Origin: Leptolyngbyaceae cyanobacterium CSSed165cm_216
GTDB lineage: Bacteria > Cyanobacteriota > Cyanobacteriia > Phormidesmidales > Phormidesmidaceae
Length of the DNA stretch: 6,880 nt
Assembly: GCA_007135385.1 (NCBI GenBank)
Contig: SLIY01000463.1
Location: 1 to 6,880, forward strand
Direction of reading: 5' to 3'
How positions within the stretch are numbered: the first letter of the stretch is position 1; each line of letters opens with the position of its first letter. Position numbers and translations under genes: made by a program. Under the pieces are notes generated by a model that searched no databases, was not told the origin of the DNA, and worked only from the letters and a program-made list of their open reading frames with translations. This document shows, one piece after another, positions 1 through 4,874 of the stretch.

Positions 1-308
1 CGATGATGAACCGCCTGTCCTTGATTCGTGCCAATGTAGCTATGTTTGATCCCACTGGCACCCAGGTGCCTGGGTTTGAAGATCTGCCCACCACCTTACC
101 GACCAACGTCAGCAACCCGCCTAACTTTACAGATATCAGCGGTCACTGGGGGGCAGCGACCATTCGGCAAATGGCGGGGTACTGTGGGGTGGCCACACCG
201 CTGAATGAAACAGGCACCAACTTTGCCCCCAATACCATGGCCCTGCGGGACTATACCGCAGCCACGGCGGCGCGGATGGTGGATTGCCCAGCTAATCGGC
301 CCCAGTAG
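1..308 (+). CDS. SLH-type domain protein, C-terminal fragment (5' end outside window)
   Basis: The reading frame is open from the left edge and ends at TAG 306-308, so this is the tail of a longer protein; the two ATGs at 3-8 are probably internal. Counting from position 3, residues 42-94 resemble one S-layer-homology module: FTDISGHWG with the typical HW pair (48-49), a helix-like stretch, a Gly-rich turn, FAPN (74-77) and LRDY (81-84), where SLH modules usually have a TRxE-like motif. The first residues (MMNRLSLI) look like the end of a preceding module. Between them is a Pro/Thr-rich linker (about 24-41). Cysteines at 61 and 95 could pair, which would fit an extracytoplasmic location, but this is inference. 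SLH modules generally bind cell-wall polymers or outer-envelope partners. The main domain of the protein is outside the window, so its role cannot be given. Confidence 0.7.
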   Translation, partial: MMNRLSLIRANVAMFDPTGTQVPGFEDLPTTLPTNVSNPPNFTDISGHWGAATIRQMAGYCGVATPLNETGTNFAPNTMALRDYTAATAARMVDCPANRPQ

Positions 309-339
309 GGTCACCTGACTGTCAAATAACTCCCTCGAC

Positions 340-382
340 AACCCCAAGCCGATCACCAGGGCTTAACGATCGGCTTGGGGTT
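340..382. terminator. Bidirectional hairpin between convergent genes
   Basis: A perfect 15-bp inverted repeat (AACCCCAAGCCGATC at 340-354, its complement at 368-382) encloses a 13-nt loop. It lies 31 nt after the stop of the SLH-type gene and 50 nt after the stop of the convergent methyltransferase, so it can serve both strands. No clear T-run follows on the plus strand, and only a weak one on the minus strand. The terminator role is therefore inferred from position and stem strength. Confidence 0.7.
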
Positions 383-432
383 AGTCGTACAGTCTGGCGT
401 AAGTTAACGACTGTGCCTGAACGGTCATTGGG

Positions 433-1293
433 CTAACGCACCCCTTGCAACAGTCCATAACGAATTAAACCACTCTGTAACCCCTGGCGCATCGGTACCA
501 AGGCCAGGGCTCCCTGGATTGTGCCTGGGCCAGCTTTAATCAGCCCCAGCAGCGCCTCCACAGTAAACACTGAGGCAATCACCTGATCCCAGAAGGGAGC
601 CACCGCCGGGGACCAGTCGGCAGCAGTCACCTGTTGGAAACCGCAGGTATGGGCGATCGCCTCATACTCGGGCAACGCAATCACATAGGGCAGCCCATAG
701 ACCCGATAGATCCAGTCCAGTTGCTGGTGTTCTGCCGTCGTTAGGGGGCCTCCCAGGGAGTCCGTAGGGCGGTGGCACCAGGTGGCCATCAACAGCTTGC
801 CTCCGGGCTTGAGTACCCGGTAGCACTCTTGCAAAAAAGCCACTTTGTCGGGCATGTGCTCCCCACTTTCCATCGACCAGACCAAGTCAAAGGTTTGGTC
901 GGCAAAGGGGGTTTGCAGGGCATTGGCCACCTGGAACTGGGCGCAGGGGGGCGTGTCGCCAGCCAGGTTGGCCGCTACTGACCGTTCTGTAGCCCGCTGG
1001 GCCTGCTTCGGACTCAGGGTGATCCCCGTAACCTGGGCATTAAACCGCTGAGCCAGTACCAGGGCGCTGCCACCGATGCCACAGCCACAGTCCAGAATTC
1101 TCTGGGCCTGGGTCACGTGGCCCCAGGTCAGGCATTCGTCAATCAAGTCAATCTGAGCTTGACGCCGATCTTTGCGCTGACCGCCATCAGGGCCATAGTA
1201 GCCATGGTGCATGTGCTCTCCCCAAACTTGCTCCCACAGCCCAGAAGCATCGTCATAAAAGGTGCGAATTTGGTCGTACAGGGGGTTAGCCAT
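433..1293 (-). CDS. Gamma-tocopherol C-methyltransferase (SAM-dependent)
   Basis: This gene probably methylates gamma-tocopherol to alpha-tocopherol (vitamin E) using S-adenosylmethionine, the last step of tocopherol synthesis, near the membrane. From ATG 1293 the protein is 286 residues, normal for this Rossmann-type family. The SAM-binding motif I is ILDCGCGIGGSA (about 66-77), WSMESGEHMPDK is at 139-150 and RVLKPGGKLL at 159-168. The N-terminal block WGEHMHHGYY (24-33) and the later WCHRP and ADWSPAVAPFWD segments match the cyanobacterial gamma-tocopherol methyltransferase as I remember it (Synechocystis slr0089). An in-frame TTG at 1306-1308 would add five residues. ATG 1293 is preferred, although neither has a clear Shine-Dalgarno sequence. 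I see no hydrophobic N-terminal leader. A related quinone methyltransferase (MPBQ/MSBQ type) is the main alternative but fits the motifs less well. Confidence 0.88.
   Translation of the reverse strand: MANPLYDQIRTFYDDASGLWEQVWGEHMHHGYYGPDGGQRKDRRQAQIDLIDECLTWGHVTQAQRILDCGCGIGGSALVLAQRFNAQVTGITLSPKQAQRATERSVAANLAGDTPPCAQFQVANALQTPFADQTFDLVWSMESGEHMPDKVAFLQECYRVLKPGGKLLMATWCHRPTDSLGGPLTTAEHQQLDWIYRVYGLPYVIALPEYEAIAHTCGFQQVTAADWSPAVAPFWDQVIASVFTVEALLGLIKAGPGTIQGALALVPMRQGLQSGLIRYGLLQGVR
652..661. repeat. HIP1 decamer
   Basis: GGCGATCGCC, the full HIP1 palindrome abundant in many cyanobacterial genomes, lies inside the methyltransferase gene. Confidence 0.9.
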
Positions 1294-1402
1294 GGTTGAT
1301 TTCGTCAAACAGTAGGTGAGTAAAGTGAGCGCCCGTTCTTCCCGGTTTTGGGAAAATTCTTCTGCATGGTAGTCGAGAGGGGCAACTCATGGAAATATAG
1401 GG

Positions 1403-1431
1403 TTGCTCTGCGCGATCGCACAGTTTAGCTA
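1403..1431 (+). promoter_or_regulatory. Possible ktrB promoter in the divergent intergenic region
   Basis: TTGCTC (1403-1408) and TAGCTA (1426-1431) are separated by 17 bp and would start transcription roughly 10-15 nt before the ktrB ATG. Both boxes are imperfect. A HIP1 octamer (1412-1419) sits in the spacer. For the divergent methyltransferase the best I find is TTGCCC then AAGAAT on the minus strand (near 1360-1385), which is weaker still. Confidence 0.25.
1412..1419. repeat. HIP1 core octamer
   Basis: GCGATCGC in the divergent intergenic region, within the putative ktrB promoter spacer. Confidence 0.85.
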
Positions 1432-1449
1432 TGCTGACTCATACATCCT

Positions 1450-2790
1450 ATGCAAATGACGGTTTCTCGCACCATATGCTCTGGCTTTTTGGTCCTAATT
1501 GGGGTGGGAACCGTGCTATTGCTCTTGCCAATAGCCACCGCCAGCGGTAACTGGAATAGCCCCTTGGTGGCCCTGTTTACCGCCACCTCAGCGGTCTGTG
1601 TGACCGGGTTAATCGTAGTCGATACCGGTAGCTATTTTTCGCCCCTGGGCCAGGGGATTATTTTAGCTCTGATTCAGGTGGGGGGGCTGGGCTACATGAC
1701 GGCGAACACCTTCCTGGTGCTGCTGCTCGGGCGGCGGCTGGGGCTAAGAGAACGCATTGCCATTCAGCAGTCTATGGATAATTCTGGGCTGTCCGGGGGG
1801 CGATCGCTGATTCTGTCGATTATTGCAATGACCCTGGTATTTGAGCTGACTGGCATTTTTTGTTTTTACCCAGCATTTCATCAGGATTATGGTCCAGGGT
1901 TGAGCCTCTGGCTGTCGATTTTTCACAGCATTAGCGCTTTTAACAATGCTGGATTTAGCCTGTTCGCAGACAGCATGGTGAAATACGCCCTCAACCCTTG
2001 GGTGAATGGAGTGGTCACCGCCCTGGTGATTATTGGTGGCATCGGTTATCAGGTGATTATGGAGTTGGTGATGTGGCTGCGCGATCGCACCGAAGGACGC
2101 CGCACCCGCACCATGTTTTCCCTCAACTTCAAAATTGTCACTAGTACCACGGCTATTTTGCTCATCCTAGGGACAGGCGCTTTTTTTCTCACCGAATTCA
2201 ATAACCCCGATACCCTAGGCCCCTTTTCCCCCCAGACTAAGTTGTTGATGGCCTGGTTTCAATCCGTGATTGCTCGCACCGCTGGCTTTAACAGCATCGA
2301 CATTGGGGCCATGGGCAATGCGTCGTTGTTCATTATGATTGCCCTGATGTTCATTGGGGCCAGCCCTGGCAGCACAGGCGGCGGCATTAAAACCACCACC
2401 TTACGCATTTTGTTGGCCTGTACCCGCATGGTCCTCCAAGGCCAAGAGGCCGTCATTACCTACCGACGGCAAATTTCCACCAGTCGAGTTCTAAAAGCGA
2501 TCGCCGTGGTCGTAGGATCTGGCCTAGTGGTCGTCACCACTACCGCCTTGCTAGCCATTTCTAATCCCAATCTCAGTTTCATTCGCATTTTGTTTGAGTC
2601 AGTATCCGCCTTTGCCACAGTGGGGCTTTCCACAGGGATTACTGCCGAGTTATCCGACTTCGGCAAATACGTCATCATCGTCACCATGTACCTGGGACGG
2701 GTGGGCGTCCTGCTGTTCATGGCCGCCCTGGTAGGCGATCCAAAACCAACCGCTGTTCAATATCCTGAAGAGGAGTTGCTAATCGGCTAG
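1450..2790 (+). CDS. ktrB: KtrB/TrkH-family potassium uptake channel subunit
   Basis: This is the membrane-embedded K+ translocating subunit of a Ktr system, which usually works as a dimer on a cytoplasmic KtrA ring; in cyanobacteria such systems are Na+-dependent and matter in osmotic shock. The 446-residue product is mostly hydrophobic and shows the four M1-P-M2 repeats of the family. The filter glycines are at TGL (52-54), NAGF (166-169), TAGFN (277-281) and TVGLS (390-394), so all four filter segments look intact. The loop GASPGSTGGGIKTTT (303-317) matches the flexible gating region of the third repeat. GRVG (416-419) supplies the conserved Arg of the last helix. An in-frame stop (1435-1437) limits the upstream end; ATG 1450 or ATG 1456 could be the start, and neither has a good ribosome binding site. 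No ktrA or ktrE gene is visible nearby, and no convincing terminator follows. Confidence 0.93.
   Translation: MQMTVSRTICSGFLVLIGVGTVLLLLPIATASGNWNSPLVALFTATSAVCVTGLIVVDTGSYFSPLGQGIILALIQVGGLGYMTANTFLVLLLGRRLGLRERIAIQQSMDNSGLSGGRSLILSIIAMTLVFELTGIFCFYPAFHQDYGPGLSLWLSIFHSISAFNNAGFSLFADSMVKYALNPWVNGVVTALVIIGGIGYQVIMELVMWLRDRTEGRRTRTMFSLNFKIVTSTTAILLILGTGAFFLTEFNNPDTLGPFSPQTKLLMAWFQSVIARTAGFNSIDIGAMGNASLFIMIALMFIGASPGSTGGGIKTTTLRILLACTRMVLQGQEAVITYRRQISTSRVLKAIAVVVGSGLVVVTTTALLAISNPNLSFIRILFESVSAFATVGLSTGITAELSDFGKYVIIVTMYLGRVGVLLFMAALVGDPKPTAVQYPEEELLIG
1800..1807. repeat. HIP1 core octamer
   Basis: GCGATCGC inside ktrB. The next two copies are in the same gene. Confidence 0.85.
2081..2088. repeat. 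HIP1 core octamer
   Basis: GCGATCGC inside ktrB, in the codons for the RDR segment after the fourth or so membrane helix. Confidence 0.85.
2497..2504. repeat. HIP1 core octamer
   Basis: GCGATCGC inside ktrB. It is the last copy in the window; none occurs in the ribosomal operon. Confidence 0.85.
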
Positions 2791-2933
2791 CCAGCCGTTA
2801 AAGCCACAGACGGGCGCAGCGGTTCCATTAAAATTCCCAGAATCTGATCAATCTGGTTGATGTAGTACTCTACCCGGTCAACCTGCACCACAGACCCACC
2901 CAGAGTCCGGGACTTCCAGTTTGTGCCAGTCAT
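2787..2933 (-). CDS. Possible 48-residue small protein, unassigned
   Basis: A minus-strand ORF runs from ATG 2931-2933 to TAG 2787-2789 and meets ktrB tail to tail, overlapping it by 3 nt. In-frame codons extend upstream only to a TTG after a TAA. The predicted peptide starts MTGTNWKSRTLGGS and continues with a probable amphipathic helix, VEYYINQIDQILGIL, then MEPLRPSVALTAG. The Val/Ile/Leu and Gln/Asp pattern looks protein-like rather than random. There is no good Shine-Dalgarno sequence and no convincing promoter. I do not recognise a family. It could be a small real gene, a remnant of a longer one, or chance. Confidence 0.35.
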   Translation of the reverse strand: MTGTNWKSRTLGGSVVQVDRVEYYINQIDQILGILMEPLRPSVALTAG

Positions 2934-3044
2934 CACAGCCCCATAGATCAATTACATGGGCTAGAGTGAATTCGCTATAAGCCATAGGGGTGCTTACCAA
3001 TCCAACATCCTAGTAGGCTGTGGTATGCGTCGGCCAACTGTTCC

Positions 3045-3065
3045 TGATACCTGGCACCTGACACC
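3045..3065. repeat. Three tandem degenerate heptamers
   Basis: TGATACC, TGGCACC and TGACACC follow each other directly (consensus TGRYACC). Short tandem heptamer arrays are known in cyanobacterial intergenic DNA, but three imperfect copies is the minimum one could call a repeat. Confidence 0.45.
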
Positions 3066-3109
3066 CTCACCAAAGGTGGTCAAAGTGCTGCCAGCCGAAC
3101 CCAGTCTAG

Positions 3110-3316
3110 CTAATCCCGCCCTAAGAACACAAAAGGAGAGCCAGGGCTCTCCTCAGGGAAGTGATTATGCTGATCGACGTTAGGGGTTGACCTAAGTCGG
3201 CGTCGCAAGGTCTGCTGCCGCTTTGAAAGTTGGCGTTGACGGGCTGTGCCCCCGCGTCCCTTGTGGTTGCGGCCACTGCGTCGGGGCGACTCCCATCGCT
3301 TTAGGTGCTGGGCCAT
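3110..3316 (-). CDS. Possible 68-residue very basic protein, unassigned
   Basis: ATG 3314-3316 to TAG 3110-3112. The first 42 residues hold 15 Lys/Arg, including SPRRSGRNHKGRGG (10-23) and RRRLR (38-42). The last third is different: a HNHFPEESPGSP stretch and a hydrophobic PFVFLG end. The basic part resembles nucleic-acid-binding tails of ribosome-associated proteins, which would suit its place just downstream of the ribosomal operon, but this is inference and I do not recognise the family. It would need its own promoter, because the rplL terminator lies 120 nt upstream. No Shine-Dalgarno sequence is evident. A terminator-like hairpin lies within codons 55-61, which either means termination close to the stop codon or argues that the ORF is spurious and the region makes a small RNA. 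Confidence 0.42.
   Translation of the reverse strand: MAQHLKRWESPRRSGRNHKGRGGTARQRQLSKRQQTLRRRLRSTPNVDQHNHFPEESPGSPFVFLGRD
3129..3153 (-). terminator. Terminator-like hairpin within the small basic ORF
   Basis: AGGAGAGCC and GGCTCTCCT (3134-3153) form a perfect 9-bp inverted repeat with 2 nt between, effectively an 8-bp stem with a 4-nt loop. On the minus strand it is followed by TTTGTGTTCTT, a reasonable U-rich tail. On the plus strand no T-run follows, so it should act on minus-strand transcripts only. Confidence 0.55.
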
Positions 3317-3435
3317 GGTTCAAACCAGGTAAATGACATTGCAACTAGGGGCACTGATTGAACGAGCGCCCTAGCTGCTTCTCCATCTTAGCGATTACTT
3401 CCTAACCAGATGTCCCATCTTTCCAGACTTACCAC

Positions 3436-3466
3436 AAAAAAGCCCTCCACAGCATTGTAGAGGGCT
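3436..3466 (-). terminator. Intrinsic terminator of the ribosomal protein operon
   Basis: On the minus strand, AGCCCTC and GAGGGCT form a 7-bp stem, extended past one mismatch by ACA/TGT around a short loop. Six T residues follow directly (A-run 3436-3441 on the plus strand). It sits 62 nt after the rplL stop and is the clearest Rho-independent terminator in the window. Confidence 0.92.
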
Positions 3467-3528
3467 ATGATTCAGACTCCGGCCATTCGTGACTCAGAAA
3501 ACCAATGACCTAAGAAAAAGCGTTGGAA

Positions 3529-3936
3529 TTACTTAACAGACACCTTACCGCCAGCTTCTTCCAGTTGCTTCTTGGTATCTTCAGCATCATCCTTAGACAC
3601 GCCTTCTTTGATCGCCTTAGGCGCCGCTTCCACAATTTCCTTGGCTTCTTTCAAACCAAGGCCAGTGAGGCTACGCACGACCTTCAGCACAGCGATCTTC
3701 TTATCAGCGGGTACTTCTTCCAGTACCACGTCAAATTCAGTCTTCTCTTCTTCAGGCTCAGCCGCAGCCGCAGCACCACCAGCCATCATGCCAGGGGCCA
3801 TCATCATCATGCCACCACCCGCAGAAGCAGAGGCATCAACTCCAAAGGCTTCCTCAATTTGCGTAACCAGCTCAGAGGCTTCTAACAAAGACAAAGACTT
3901 AAGCTGTTCAAGAATTTCATCAGTTTTAGCAGACAT
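3529..3936 (-). CDS. rplL: 50S ribosomal protein L7/L12
   Basis: This is the multicopy stalk protein that recruits EF-Tu, EF-G and other GTPases to the ribosome and stimulates their GTP hydrolysis. The 135-residue product has the full architecture: an N-terminal dimerisation and L10-binding helical hairpin (about 1-32, EILEQLKSLSLLEASELV), a flexible hinge (33-64), and a C-terminal factor-binding domain (65-135) with KVVRSLTGLGLKEAKEIVE at 85-103. The hinge is Gly/Ala-rich as usual but also Met-rich, with six Met between 43 and 51. The gene lies 64 nt after rplJ and is the last of the operon. A Shine-Dalgarno core (GGAG) sits 13 nt before ATG, a rather long spacing. L12 is made in several-fold excess over other ribosomal proteins in bacteria; how that is achieved here is not visible. 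Confidence 0.98.
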   Translation of the reverse strand: MSAKTDEILEQLKSLSLLEASELVTQIEEAFGVDASASAGGGMMMMAPGMMAGGAAAAAEPEEEKTEFDVVLEEVPADKKIAVLKVVRSLTGLGLKEAKEIVEAAPKAIKEGVSKDDAEDTKKQLEEAGGKVSVK

Positions 3937-4000
3937 AGCTTGCTATTAACTCCTGGATTAAGACGACAAAACACAAACACATCGAAACAATTTAACGGCA

Positions 4001-4567
4001 CTAAGCCGCATCCTGATCCTGTTGGGATACAGCTTGTAGAGCACGAGCCAGAGAAGCCGGAACCTCCTTGACTCCCACGGCCAACTGGGTAGGCACAGCT
4101 TTGATGCCCACAGCCAGACGAGTTGGCATAGCGTTAATGGCACCAGCCAAACGAGCCATGAGCTCTTCTTTGGTGGGCAGCTCAGTAATGGCCTTAATCT
4201 GATCTTCGCTCAGGGCCTGACCTTCCATCACCCCGCCCCGCAAGACGGTTTTTTTGGTGTCTTTCTGGAAAGCTTGGTACTCTTTAATCGCCCCCCCCAA
4301 ATCATCTTTAATCAGCAGAAATGCTGATGAATCTCTGAGGAACTCGGTTATCGGTTGCCAGTTTTCATCGCCATCTACGGCAATTCGCACTAGCGTATTT
4401 TTGGCAATCTTACAAACAGCCCCTTTTGACCGCAGTCGATTACGCAAATCCGTAATTTCGGCAACGCTAAGACCTTTATAGTCAATGACCAAAGCCAACT
4501 GCACATCACTCAGGAGTTCCTGAATTTCTGTCACCAGTTCCTTTTTATTGGCTAGGGTTCTCCCCAT
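4001..4567 (-). CDS. rplJ: 50S ribosomal protein L10 (stalk base)
   Basis: L10 anchors L12 dimers to the L11/23S rRNA region and, in other bacteria, represses its own mRNA as the L10-L12 complex. The 188-residue protein has the N-terminal rRNA/L11-binding domain (about 1-130; VIDYKGLSVAEITDLRNRLR, IAKNTLVRIA, LRGGVMEGQALS) and a C-terminal helix that carries L12. That helix shows four successive 11-residue segments at 134-144, 145-155, 156-166 and 167-177, each with a Leu-Ala pair at the same place (140-141, 151-152, 162-163, 173-174) and a hydrophobic end. This suggests four L12 dimers. The start at ATG 4567 is fixed by an exceptionally strong Shine-Dalgarno sequence. It lies 307 nt after rplA behind an attenuator, and 64 nt before rplL. 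Confidence 0.98.
   Translation of the reverse strand: MGRTLANKKELVTEIQELLSDVQLALVIDYKGLSVAEITDLRNRLRSKGAVCKIAKNTLVRIAVDGDENWQPITEFLRDSSAFLLIKDDLGGAIKEYQAFQKDTKKTVLRGGVMEGQALSEDQIKAITELPTKEELMARLAGAINAMPTRLAVGIKAVPTQLAVGVKEVPASLARALQAVSQQDQDAA
4037..4168 (-). repeat. Four 33-nt / 11-residue repeats in the L10 C-terminal helix
   Basis: The segments EELMARLAGAI, NAMPTRLAVGI, KAVPTQLAVGV and KEVPASLARAL follow each other without gaps. The last three also share Pro at position 4. They are most alike in the middle two copies, including at DNA level, which suggests growth by internal duplication of a 33-bp unit. Confidence 0.8.
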
Positions 4568-4574
4568 ATCAATC

Positions 4575-4585
4575 TCACCTCCTTT
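4575..4585 (-). promoter_or_regulatory. Maximal-length Shine-Dalgarno sequence of rplJ
   Basis: On the minus strand AAAGGAGGTGA is an uninterrupted 11-nt complement of the usual bacterial 16S 3' end, 7 nt before the ATG (10 nt from its AGGAGG core). The other genes here have partial or weak sites, so rplJ initiation is clearly boosted. Confidence 0.9.
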
Positions 4586-4653
4586 TTAGCGGGGATAGGG
4601 AACAAACTTTGACATCTATCAACGCTGCAACTCAGACCTCAAGTTTCTATGAC

Positions 4654-4677
4654 AAAACCCCGACGCCATGGCCGGGG
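4654..4677 (-). terminator. Attenuator terminator upstream of rplJ
   Basis: On the minus strand CCCCGGC (4677-4671) pairs with GTCGGGG (4664-4658) as a 7-bp stem including one G-U, around a 6-nt loop, and TTTT follows (4657-4654). It lies about 200 nt after the rplA stop and 87 nt before the rplJ start, inside one operon, so it must be conditional or partial. The 5' arm can alternatively pair with GCCGAGG at 4740-4734 (six of seven), a likely antiterminator. Confidence 0.78.
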
Positions 4678-4740
4678 TAGACTCACTACAATGAGCTGGT
4701 TTAAGCAACCAAAGCACCTGTAGACTCTGTCAACCTCGGC
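4671..4740 (-). promoter_or_regulatory. L10-leader-like RNA fold with antiterminator
   Basis: On the minus strand, CUACA (4723-4719) pairs with UGUAG (4690-4686). Inside it, after an asymmetric internal loop, a GC/GC pair, a UU bulge and UGGUU/AACCA (4711-4707 with 4701-4697) close a 5-nt loop GCUUA. This bulged, kink-turn-like hairpin before rplJ fits the position and shape of the L10 leader that binds L10-L12 in other bacteria. An outer helix GCCGAGG (4740-4734) with CCCCGGC (4677-4671) encloses it and competes with the attenuator stem. The pairings are read from the sequence; ligand binding is inferred. Confidence 0.6.
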
Positions 4741-4768
4741 TGGATTTACACCGCAATAAGCAGATACC

Positions 4769-4838
4769 GGCTGTCTATGGTCTGACCTATGAAGTTGTTG
4801 AGAGGTTAAGCGATAGATAAATCTCCTGGTAGACAGCC
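4769..4838 (-). promoter_or_regulatory. Long-range 9-bp inverted repeat in the rplA-rplJ spacer
   Basis: GGCTGTCTA (4769-4777) and TAGACAGCC (4830-4838) are perfect complements enclosing 52 nt. In the transcript this would form a second structured element upstream of the L10-leader-like fold. Its role is unknown; it could be an RNase processing site separating the rplK-rplA and rplJ-rplL messages. Confidence 0.5.
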
Positions 4839-4874
4839 CTATGAGGCTAGCCACAACCTGCTAATCAACGACAC

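Larger units (their letters stand above)
2791..3435. other. Intergenic stretch without a confident gene
   Basis: Between ktrB and the rplL terminator I see only the two uncertain minus-strand small ORFs listed separately, a three-copy heptamer repeat (3045-3065), a terminator-like hairpin (3134-3153) and a weak hairpin (CTAGGG at 3345-3350 with CCCTAG at 3369-3374). There is no tRNA, IS end or HIP1 site, and 2934-3044 shows nothing I can support. Confidence 0.6.

Noticed and set aside
1339..1354. TTCCC/GGGAA hairpin in the methyltransferase leader
   Set aside because: The 5-bp stem around six bases is short and could easily be chance; no regulatory context supports it.
2940..2960. CCCAT/ATGGG hairpin as a ktrB terminator
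   Set aside because: It has only 5 bp with an 11-nt loop, no T-run, and lies 150 nt past the stop.
3311..3331. GGTTCAAACC resembling a tRNA T-loop
   Set aside because: The flanking bases do not form a 5-bp T-stem, and no anticodon or acceptor arm can be found around it.
3523..3949. Two plus-strand ORFs of 120 and 125 codons opposite rplL
   Set aside because: They are antisense shadows of the high-bias rplL gene; their His- and Ser-rich composition mirrors its Met/Ala hinge codons.
4710..4735. Perfect TTGACA (-35-like) on the minus strand in the rplJ leader
   Set aside because: No acceptable -10 box lies at 16-19 bp, and the bases are part of the leader fold.
4639..4854. 71-codon minus-strand ORF across the rplA-rplJ spacer
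   Set aside because: It starts at GTG, has no protein-like pattern I recognise and runs straight through the attenuator and leader fold. The RNA explanation is better.
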